NCBI RefSeq assembly: GCF_001984175.1
Contig: NZ_MTQP01000035.1
Location: forward strand, 1-62,034
Direction: 5' to 3'
DNA length: 62,034 nucleotides
DNA from: Saccharothrix sp. ALI-22-I
Lineage (GTDB): Bacteria; Actinomycetota; Actinomycetes; Mycobacteriales; Pseudonocardiaceae
Positions 33,730 to 40,217 of this stretch are shown piece by piece (position 1 is the stretch's first letter; every line of letters starts with the position of its first letter). The notes below the pieces were generated by a model. It ran no database searches. It was given only the letters and a program-made list of their open reading frames with translations, and was not told the DNA's origin. The position numbers and the translations under genes were made by a program.

Positions 33730-34152
33730 CTACCAGCGGATCTTGAGGAAACCAGGCACCTGCGGGAACAGTCGTCGCAAGGAATTCGTGACGCACTCCA
33801 TCGCGACGTTCGCCGTCTCGCCGGTGGAGTCGACGAGTTCCTTGACGTTGCGCTCAGTGCCCTTCGGGGTGAAACCCTTGTCGCGCAGGCACTCCACCGC
33901 CGCGTCCCGGAGTGTCGGCACCATCGTCTGCTCACGCGCCTCCACGTAGGCCGGCTCGATGTGGGAAACGTGCGCCAGGTTGCACTCCTCCACCTTCCGG
34001 TTCCACGCGTCCGGCTCACCCGTAGGAGGAATGTCGTACAACAGCGTGAGCCCGTCGACCGGACTGAGCACCGGCTCGCCCACCGGGTAGCCGGCGTCCC
34101 GCACACACGACCTGAAGGCCTCGATGGCATCGCGGTACTCGTTCTCCGACAC
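33730..34152 (-). CDS. Hypothetical protein, possibly a lipoprotein that has lost its signal
   Basis: From GTG 34152 there are 140 residues with EYRDAIEAFRSCVRDAGYPV, ALLYDIPPTGEPD-like and KVEECNLAHVSHIEP segments; four Cys. The frame stays open upstream to the TGA that ends glyS, and reads AHDRFSGSRDQSPTAG and then a Gly/Pro/Asp-rich spacer, as in the first part of a mature lipoprotein, but the lipobox Cys and signal peptide are absent. Hence it may be truncated. Function unknown. Confidence 0.5.
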   Translation of the reverse strand: MSENEYRDAIEAFRSCVRDAGYPVGEPVLSPVDGLTLLYDIPPTGEPDAWNRKVEECNLAHVSHIEPAYVEAREQTMVPTLRDAAVECLRDKGFTPKGTERNVKELVDSTGETANVAMECVTNSLRRLFPQVPGFLKIRW

Positions 34153-34275
34153 CGTTCCGTCGCCCAGCGCCCACGCCTGGACCGTCGGATACGGGGGATC
34201 GGACGGTTCCGCACCCCGGCCGCCGTTGCCGGCGGTCGGCGATTGGTCCCGACTTCCGGAAAACCGGTCGTGCGC

Positions 34276-35661
34276 TCAAGCACCGATCAGGCGGGCGGCG
34301 AGGTAGCCCTCCAACTGATCCATCGACACGCGCTCCTGCGACATGGTGTCGCGCTCCCGCACGGTCACGGCGTGGTCGGTGAGAGTGTCGAAGTCGACCG
34401 TGACGCAGAACGGCGTGCCGATCTCGTCCTGCCTGCGGTAGCGGCGGCCGATGGCGCCTGCGTCGTCGAACTCGATGTTCCAGTGCTTGCGCAGGGCGTT
34501 GGCCAGGTCCTTGGCCTTCGGTGACAGGTCGGCGTTGCGCGACAGCGGCAGCACGGCGGCCTTCACCGGGGCCAGCCTGCGGTCCAGGCGCAGCACGACC
34601 CGCTTGTCCACGCCGCCCTTGGCGTTCGGCGCCTCGTCCTCGGTGTAGGCCTCCAGCAGGAACGCCATCATCGGCCGGCCGACACCCGCGGCGGGTTCGA
34701 TCACGAACGGCCGGTAACGCGAGTTGGTGGCCTGGTCGAAGTACGACAGGTCCACACCCGAGTGGTTCGAGTGCGTGTTCAGGTCGAAATCGGTGCGGTT
34801 GGCGATGCCTTCCAGCTCGCCCCACTCCTGACCGCCGAACTGGAAGCGGTACTCGATGTCGACGGTGCGCTTCGAGTAGTGCGAGAGCTTTTCCTGCGGG
34901 TGCTCGTAATGCCGCAGGTTTTCCTTCGAGATGCCCAGTTCGGTGTACCAACGGCTGCGCTCGTCGATCCAGTACTGGTGCCATTCCTCGTCGGTGCCCG
35001 GCTCGACGAAGAACTCCATCTCCATCTGCTCGAACTCGCGCGTGCGGAAGATGAAGTTGCCCGGCGTGATCTCGTTGCGGAAGCTCTTGCCGATCTGGCC
35101 GATGCCGAACGGCGGCTTGCGACGCGACGTGGTCTGCACGTTCAGGAAGTTCGTGAAGATGCCCTGCGCGGTCTCCGGGCGCAGGTAGTGCAGGCCCTCG
35201 TCGGTCTCGACCGGGCCGAGGTGGGTCTTGAGCAGGCCGTTGAACATCTTCGGCTCGGTGTACTGGCCGCGGGTGCCGCAGTTCGGGCACGGGACGTCGG
35301 AGACGTCACCCTCGGCGACCTCCTTGCCGGTGCGCTCGGCGTACTCCTCGACCAGCGTGTCCTGCCGGAACCGCTTGTGGCACGAGTTGCACTCGACCAG
35401 CGGGTCGACGAACGCCTCGACGTGACCGGACGCCACCCACACCTCGCGCGGCAGGATCACCGACGAGTCCAGGCCGACGACGTCCTCGCGGCCCCGCACC
35501 ATGTAGTTCCACCACTGGCGCTTGATGTTGTCCTTCAGCTCGACACCGAGCGGACCGTAGTCCCAGGCCGACCTGGTGCCGCCGTAGATCTCGCCGCACG
35601 GGTACACGAACCCGCGGCGCTTGCACAGGCTGACGACGGTCTCGATGCGATCGGCTGCCAC
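34276..35661 (-). CDS. glyS: Glycyl-tRNA synthetase (alpha2, archaeal/eukaryal type)
   Basis: A 461-residue class II synthetase charging tRNA-Gly. Motif 1 region: [18 protein letters not shown]; motif 2: [20 protein letters not shown]; motif 3: [16 protein letters not shown]. Zinc-like Cys pair CNSCHKRF and PCPNCGTRG lie in the insertion. The C-terminal anticodon-binding domain has [21 protein letters not shown] 35661 has GGAG at good spacing ([12 protein letters not shown]). Core gene, in place next to smtB/zur. Confidence 0.95.
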   Translation of the reverse strand: MAADRIETVVSLCKRRGFVYPCGEIYGGTRSAWDYGPLGVELKDNIKRQWWNYMVRGREDVVGLDSSVILPREVWVASGHVEAFVDPLVECNSCHKRFRQDTLVEEYAERTGKEVAEGDVSDVPCPNCGTRGQYTEPKMFNGLLKTHLGPVETDEGLHYLRPETAQGIFTNFLNVQTTSRRKPPFGIGQIGKSFRNEITPGNFIFRTREFEQMEMEFFVEPGTDEEWHQYWIDERSRWYTELGISKENLRHYEHPQEKLSHYSKRTVDIEYRFQFGGQEWGELEGIANRTDFDLNTHSNHSGVDLSYFDQATNSRYRPFVIEPAAGVGRPMMAFLLEAYTEDEAPNAKGGVDKRVVLRLDRRLAPVKAAVLPLSRNADLSPKAKDLANALRKHWNIEFDDAGAIGRRYRRQDEIGTPFCVTVDFDTLTDHAVTVRERDTMSQERVSMDQLEGYLAARLIGA

Positions 35662-35773
35662 GGACACTCCATCGGGAGATGCAGAAAGGGACGGGAAACG
35701 GGCTTGCCAGGGTAGTCCTTGCCGTCCTGCCTCCATCGAGCGACCACGGGACACCTGTGCTTACCCTGCCTGG

Positions 35774-36592
35774 ATGGCGGACGAGTTGCGCGTGATGTGG
35801 GACTTCAGCGACCTGCCGGCGACCGAGGCCCGCTTGCGGGACCGGCTGGCGTCGGCGATCGGTGACGCGGAGCGGGCCGAGGTGCTGACGCAGTTGGCGC
35901 GCGTCGAGGGCCTGCGCGGTGACACCGTGGCCGGTCAGCAGATGCTGGCCGAGGCGGAAGCGTTGGCCGCGCCGGACTCGCCGGGGCGGGTGCGGGTGTT
36001 CCTGGAACGCGGCCGGCTGCTGCGTTCGGCCGGCGCGCCGGAGGAGGCGCTGCCGCTGTTCGTGGCGGCGTTCGTGCTGGCCAGTCACCTGGGTGAGACG
36101 TTCCTGGCGGTGGACGCGGCGCACATGGCGGCGTTGGTGGACAACGTGGACGACTGGACGGGGCGCGGGGTCGAGCTGGCCTCGTCGTCGGACGACCCGC
36201 AGGTGCGGGGGTGGATCGGCGCGTTGTTCAACAACCTGGGGTGGGCGCGGTTCGAGGCGGGGCGGTTCGAGGAGGCGTTGGCAGCGTTCCGGTCGGCTTT
36301 GGCGGCGCGGGAGGAGACGTCGGACGACGTGCACGAGGTGGAGGTCGCGCGCTATGCGGTAGCCCGGACGTTGCGCGCGTTGGGACAGCCCGCCGAGGCG
36401 GCCGGGCTCATGGGTCGGGCGATCGCGGCGAGCCCACCGGACGGGTGGTTCCACGAGGAGTTGGCCGAGGACTACGCCGCTCTGGGTTGGCGGAACGAAG
36501 CCTCTGATCAGGCACGACGGGCGCTGGACCTGCTGGATGCCCACCAGGCGCCGGACCGCGTGGCACGGCTGCGCGAGCTGGCCAACGCCTGA
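35774..36592 (+). CDS. Tetratricopeptide-repeat protein
   Basis: A 272-residue protein with helical TPR-like repeats (QLARVEGLRGDTVAGQQMLA, ARFEAGRFEEALAAFRSALA, ARTLRALGQPAEAAGLMGRA, DYAALGWRNEASDQARRALD). Such repeats hold protein partners; none can be named here. Diverges from glyS. ATG 35774. Confidence 0.75.
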   Translation: MADELRVMWDFSDLPATEARLRDRLASAIGDAERAEVLTQLARVEGLRGDTVAGQQMLAEAEALAAPDSPGRVRVFLERGRLLRSAGAPEEALPLFVAAFVLASHLGETFLAVDAAHMAALVDNVDDWTGRGVELASSSDDPQVRGWIGALFNNLGWARFEAGRFEEALAAFRSALAAREETSDDVHEVEVARYAVARTLRALGQPAEAAGLMGRAIAASPPDGWFHEELAEDYAALGWRNEASDQARRALDLLDAHQAPDRVARLRELANA

Positions 36593-36668
36593 ACCCGTCG
36601 GCGGTCCCGGCGCACGGCGTTGCCGGCCGGCAGGTGCGGCGGACGTGACGGGAGTAGCGGAAGTGCTT

Positions 36669-36740
36669 CGCAGAGGTCCCCGCCCGGGGGTCCCCTGTTT
36701 TCGATCTTTCCAGGGGGGACCGACAATCCGAAGCGGTCAG
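36669..36740. repeat. Intergenic repeat, copy A
   Basis: About 72 bases, clearly similar to 40149-40217. The right end is conserved as GACCGACAATCCGAAG and GCGGTCAG; the left end CGCAGAGGTCC. Lies between two convergent genes; no other gene in 36593-36799. Confidence 0.75.
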
Positions 36741-36799
36741 GGCGTGACTGTGGACAACTGCCCCACTGATGGATAACGGCGGAACGTGGCCAGGCCAGG

Positions 36800-37180
36800 T
36801 CAGCGCGGGGCGGTCGGGCCGGCGGCCTCGCCCAGGCGGACGGTGCCGGCGTCGTGGGCGAGCAGGCTGACCTCGCGGCGAACGGCACCGTCGGCCGCGA
36901 TCAGCAGCGGCTCGTAGGCGGCCGGTTCGTCGGTGTTCGCCTCCGACAGCAGCGGGATGACGTGCTCGCGGACCTCGAACGGTGACATCGCGCGTCGGTA
37001 CGCCACCACCGAGTCGAACTCGACGGTCAGCACGAACCGGTCCGCCTCGTCGGTCGACCGGGACAGCTGGGCCCGCCGGCACCCGGGCTGGGCGGTGAGC
37101 AGCACCAACGCCCGGTCGACACGCGCGGTGAACGCCTCGACATCATTTTCCGCCACGGTGAAGCGGCACACGAGCAGCAC
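36800..37180 (-). CDS. Antibiotic biosynthesis monooxygenase-like (dimeric alpha-beta barrel) protein
   Basis: A 126-residue protein, GTG 37180. Residues VCRFTVAENDVEAFTARVDR, LLTAQPGCRRAQLSRSTDEA and FVLTVEFDSVVAYRRAMSPF form the ferredoxin-like barrel of the ABM family. Members oxidise aromatic compounds or degrade haem; nothing fixes a substrate. Divergent from the next small membrane protein by 17 bases. Confidence 0.8.
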   Translation of the reverse strand: MLLVCRFTVAENDVEAFTARVDRALVLLTAQPGCRRAQLSRSTDEADRFVLTVEFDSVVAYRRAMSPFEVREHVIPLLSEANTDEPAAYEPLLIAADGAVRREVSLLAHDAGTVRLGEAAGPTAPR

Positions 37181-37197
37181 GGTGCAAGGATGCCACG

Positions 37198-37464
37198 GTG
37201 GCTCGTTACCCGAAGCGCACCCTGATCCCCGGTTCCGGACCGTTGGCGCGGGTGCCCGCCCCAGCGGTGTTCCTGCTGGTCCTGCTGCTGTTCGGGCTGG
37301 GCGTGTGGTTGCAGGGCGTGGTGGGAGCCCTGCTGCTGGGCGTCCTGGCGCTCGGTGTGGCGGTGCTGCTGGCGACAACCTGGCAGCTCCTCGCGCCCAG
37401 CGCACGCGTCCTGAGGCTGCTCGTACTCGCCGTGCTGGTGCTCATCACGGTGTCCGTGCTCTAG
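37198..37464 (+). CDS. Small membrane protein (DUF6703-like)
   Basis: An 88-residue protein, GTG 37198. Three hydrophobic segments: AVFLLVLLLFGLGVWLQGVV, GALLLGVLALGVAVLLATTW and LRLLVLAVLVLITVSVL. Small polytopic proteins of this plan sit next to the smtB/zur pair in related actinobacteria. No function known. Confidence 0.7.
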   Translation: MARYPKRTLIPGSGPLARVPAPAVFLLVLLLFGLGVWLQGVVGALLLGVLALGVAVLLATTWQLLAPSARVLRLLVLAVLVLITVSVL

Positions 37465-37476
37465 CGCCGTAGTATC

Positions 37477-37498
37477 GGTGGTGAAAATCCATACCACC
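37477..37498. promoter_or_regulatory. Candidate SmtB/Zur operator upstream of smtB
   Basis: GGTGGT (37477-37482) and ACCACC (37493-37498) form an inverted repeat around GAAAATCCAT; the TGAAAATC core is like known mycobacterial Zur boxes. It ends 12 bases before the ArsR gene's GTG. Confidence 0.6.
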
Positions 37499-37509
37499 TG
37501 GGAGGCGCC

Positions 37510-37911
37510 GTGACGGTCGGAGTGCGGGGCGAACACGTGCACTCCCCGGAACGCCGTGTACCCCCACCCGCGCCATCGAAGCCGACGCGGACCCTGTCCG
37601 CGGCCGGCGAGCTGCTGCGTGCGCTCGCCGCACCGGTGCGGATCGCGATCGTGCTGCAACTGCGCGAGGCGGACCGGTGCGTGCACGAGCTGGTCGAGGC
37701 GCTGGGCGTGGCCCAGCCGTTGATCAGCCAGCACCTGCGGGTGCTCAAAGCCGCGGGCGTGGTGCACGGTGAGCGGCACGGCCGCGAGGTCGTCTACCGG
37801 CTCGTCGACGAGCACCTGGCGCACATCGTGGTGGACGCGGTCACCCACGTGGACGAGGGGCCGCGTGGTATCAACCAGACCGACCGGACCCCCCGGACGG
37901 AGGAGATGTGA
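37510..37911 (+). CDS. smtB: ArsR/SmtB-family metal-sensing repressor
   Basis: A 133-residue winged-helix repressor, GTG 37510. The DNA-binding helices are LRALAAPVRIAIVLQLREAD, then VHELVEALGVAQPLISQHLR and KAAGVVHGERHGREVVYRL. The alpha5 metal site of zinc-type sensors (DxHx10Hx2E) is met exactly: D, H, H and E lie in VDEHLAHIVVDAVTHVDE. Zinc release from DNA would switch on this operon. Its stop overlaps the next GTG. Same pairing as Rv2358-Rv2359 of M. tuberculosis. Confidence 0.92.
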   Translation: MTVGVRGEHVHSPERRVPPPAPSKPTRTLSAAGELLRALAAPVRIAIVLQLREADRCVHELVEALGVAQPLISQHLRVLKAAGVVHGERHGREVVYRLVDEHLAHIVVDAVTHVDEGPRGINQTDRTPRTEEM

Positions 37912-38339
37912 CCACTAGCGAGCGCCCGACCACCGCGGTGCCCGGGCTGCGTTCGACCAAGCAGCGCACCGCCGTGTCCAAGCTGCTCGACTCGCTCGAC
38001 GAGTTCCGCTCCGCTCAGGAGCTGCACGAGGAGCTGCGCAAGCGCGGCGAGGGCATCGGCCTGACCACGGTCTACCGCACGCTCCAGTCGCTGGCCGACG
38101 CCGGTGAGGTGGACGTGCTGCGCACCGACTCCGGTGAGGCGATCTACCGCCGCTGCTCGCAGCACCACCATCACCACCTGGTGTGCCGCAGTTGCGGCCG
38201 CACGGTGGAGGTCGAGGGCCCGGCGGTGGAGAAGTGGGCCGACCGGATCGCGGCGGAGAACGGGTTCGTCGAGGTCAGCCACACCGTGGAGATCTTCGGC
38301 ACGTGCCAGGACTGCGCCGGTAAGGCTCAGCCCTCGTAG
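37908..38339 (+). CDS. zur: Fur-family zinc uptake regulator
   Basis: A 143-residue Fur/Zur repressor, GTG 37908 overlapping the smtB stop. DNA-binding domain: RSTKQRTAVSKLLDSLDEFR and GEGIGLTTVYRTLQSLADAG. Metal sites: RRCSQHHHHHLVCRSCGRTV and FGTCQDCAGK (two CxxC for structural Zn) with the regulatory His cluster. Its 3' end overlaps by 13 bases the convergent TIGR03943-like gene. Pairing with smtB makes zinc the likely signal. Confidence 0.93.
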   Translation: MTTSERPTTAVPGLRSTKQRTAVSKLLDSLDEFRSAQELHEELRKRGEGIGLTTVYRTLQSLADAGEVDVLRTDSGEAIYRRCSQHHHHHLVCRSCGRTVEVEGPAVEKWADRIAAENGFVEVSHTVEIFGTCQDCAGKAQPS

Positions 38340-39031
38340 GTGTCCTCCGGCGTGGCGATCGGCACGACCTGCGAGACGGTGAACGTCGGCACGAACGCGG
38401 TGTCCTTGGTCGCCGAGCCGGGCACCACCCGGCCGGTGGCCTCGACCCACTGGTCGGTGGGCAGCGCGGCGAAGTCCTGACCGACCATCTTCGCCTTGAC
38501 CGGCGAGGCGTCCGCGGCGCAGCAGGAGATGGTCAGCCGGGCGACGAACACGTCGCCGTCCTTGCGCACCACGAACCCGGTGAGCTTGACCGTGCGGTCG
38601 TTCAGCGAGCCGGAGTCGTCCCACGCGGTGCGGGTGACGAACTCGCCGATGCTGAGCGGGACGACCTCGTCGGACGGCAGCGCCGCGAACCCGTTCGACG
38701 CGTTGGCCTCCTGGGCGGCGTTGCGGTCGGACCGGTTGACCGTGTCCGCGCCCAGCGCGGGCGGGCTGATCAGGAACACCGCGAACACCGGCAGGATGAG
38801 CATCCACGGGCTGCGCGACGAGCCGTGCTCGTGCCCGCCGTGGTGCTCCTGGCCGCCGCGCAGGTCGCGCACGATCGCCACCACGGCCAGCACGACCATG
38901 GTGGCGCCGGTGACGACCAGCCACGGCTGCAACGACTCCTTGACGTACCGCAGGTACGTGCCGGTCAGCGCCAGCTTCAGCAGCGCGCCGCCGAGCAGGA
39001 CCAGCAGGATGTTCTGTGTTTCACGCCTCAT
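38327..39031 (-). CDS. TIGR03943-family membrane protein (permease partner)
   Basis: A 234-residue protein with two N-terminal membrane helices (LLVLLGGALLKLALTG, LVVTGATMVVLAVVAIVRDL), a His-rich loop (EHHGGHEHGSS) and another helix; the C-terminal domain has VKLTGFVVRKDGDVFVARL and LTISCCAADASPVKAKMVG, with a Cys pair and a QWVEATGRVV strand. Widespread as the partner of a permease (next gene), often near zinc regulators. A cation-related role is suggested by the His loop and Zur proximity. ATG start; 12 bases after the permease stop. Confidence 0.8.
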   Translation of the reverse strand: MRRETQNILLVLLGGALLKLALTGTYLRYVKESLQPWLVVTGATMVVLAVVAIVRDLRGGQEHHGGHEHGSSRSPWMLILPVFAVFLISPPALGADTVNRSDRNAAQEANASNGFAALPSDEVVPLSIGEFVTRTAWDDSGSLNDRTVKLTGFVVRKDGDVFVARLTISCCAADASPVKAKMVGQDFAALPTDQWVEATGRVVPGSATKDTAFVPTFTVSQVVPIATPEDTYEG

Positions 39032-39043
39032 GGGTCACACCCC

Positions 39044-40054
39044 TCACAGGAACACCGCTCCCGCCGCCAGTGCGGACGCGATCGCCACCACGAACGTGGC
39101 GGGGGCGAAGCGTGCCGCGAAGGACTTGCCGAACGCGCCCGCTTGCAGCGCGATGAGTTTGACGTCGACCGCCGGGCCGACGACCAGGAACACCAGCCGC
39201 GGCAGCAGCGGCAGGGCCGACATGGAGGCCGCGACGAACGCGTCGGCCTCGCTGCACAGCGCCAGCACCACGGCCAGCAGCGACAACACCACGATGGCCA
39301 GCACGACCTGGCCGCCCAGCGTCTCCAGCCACGCCTGCGGCACGAGCACGTTGAACGCCGCCGCGAACACGCCGCCGAGCACCAGGAACCCGCCCGCGTC
39401 GACCAGGTCGTGCCGCGCGGTCTCGGCGAACACCACCCAGCGGGACGTGCCGTCGTTGTCCGGCAGGCGGCGCAGCGCGCGTTCGGCGATCCACTCGGAC
39501 TTGCCGAACCGGGTCCACAGCCAGCCCATGACGACGGCGGTGAGCAGTGCTCCGACGAACCGGGCAGGCACCATCATCGGCGCGTTGGGGAACGCCACGG
39601 CCGTGGAGACCAGCACGATCGGGTTCACCGCGGGCGCGGCGAGCAGGAACGTCAGCGCCACGGCGGGCGGCACGCCCTGCTGCATCAGGCGGCGGGAGAC
39701 GGGCACGGAGGCGCACTCGCAGCCCGGCAGCGCCACCCCGGCGACACCCGCGACGGGCACCGCCAGCGCGGTCTTCTTCGGCAACGCCCGGCGCAGCGCG
39801 CTGGCCGGGATGAACGCCGCGATCGCCCCGCTGATCAGGACGCCGAGCACGAGGAACGGCAGAGCCTGCACGCAGACCGCGACGAACACCGTGGACGCGG
39901 TACGCAGCACCGGCACGTTGAGCACGCCGACCAGCCAGTCCTGCAACACCAGCGCCAGCACGAGCAGCACGCAGAGCACTTCCAGTGAAGTGATCTTCCA
40001 GCGCGGCGGCGTGGGGCGCGGACGTGATCCGCGGATCTCGCCAGTGATTGTCAC
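39044..40054 (-). CDS. Permease of the DUF318/UPF0718 type
   Basis: A 336-residue polytopic protein with about eight helices. Diagnostic segments: LPFLVLGVLISGAIAAFIP, VAGVALPGCECASVPVSRRL, PAVALTFLLAAPAVNPIVLV and LALCSEADAFVAASM. The CxC and CSEADAF motifs recur in the family. Start GTG 40054 (TITGEIRG). Forms an operon with the TIGR03943-like gene, opposite smtB-zur; a zinc or other metal/thiol-linked transport is possible. Substrate unknown. Confidence 0.85.
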   Translation of the reverse strand: MTITGEIRGSRPRPTPPRWKITSLEVLCVLLVLALVLQDWLVGVLNVPVLRTASTVFVAVCVQALPFLVLGVLISGAIAAFIPASALRRALPKKTALAVPVAGVAGVALPGCECASVPVSRRLMQQGVPPAVALTFLLAAPAVNPIVLVSTAVAFPNAPMMVPARFVGALLTAVVMGWLWTRFGKSEWIAERALRRLPDNDGTSRWVVFAETARHDLVDAGGFLVLGGVFAAAFNVLVPQAWLETLGGQVVLAIVVLSLLAVVLALCSEADAFVAASMSALPLLPRLVFLVVGPAVDVKLIALQAGAFGKSFAARFAPATFVVAIASALAAGAVFL

Positions 40055-40148
40055 TTCCGAGATGATGCCAGACCACCCGCTCGGACCTCACCGACCTACG
40101 TCGGGTCTTCAACCACTTTTAACCACCGCCCGCCCCCCGACCACGCTC

Positions 40149-40217
40149 CGCAGGGGTCCTCGCCGGGGGACCCCTGTCTTCATTCTGCCGGCGAGGTCCG
40201 ACAATTCGGGCGGTCAG
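40149..40217. repeat. Intergenic repeat, copy B, with perfect hairpin
   Basis: Similar to 36669-36740: CGCAGGGGTCC left end and GTCCGACAATTCGGGCGGTC right end. CAGGGGTCC (40151-40159) pairs with GGACCCCTG (40168-40176). The last bases overlap the stop codon of the macro-KAP gene. Confidence 0.8.
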
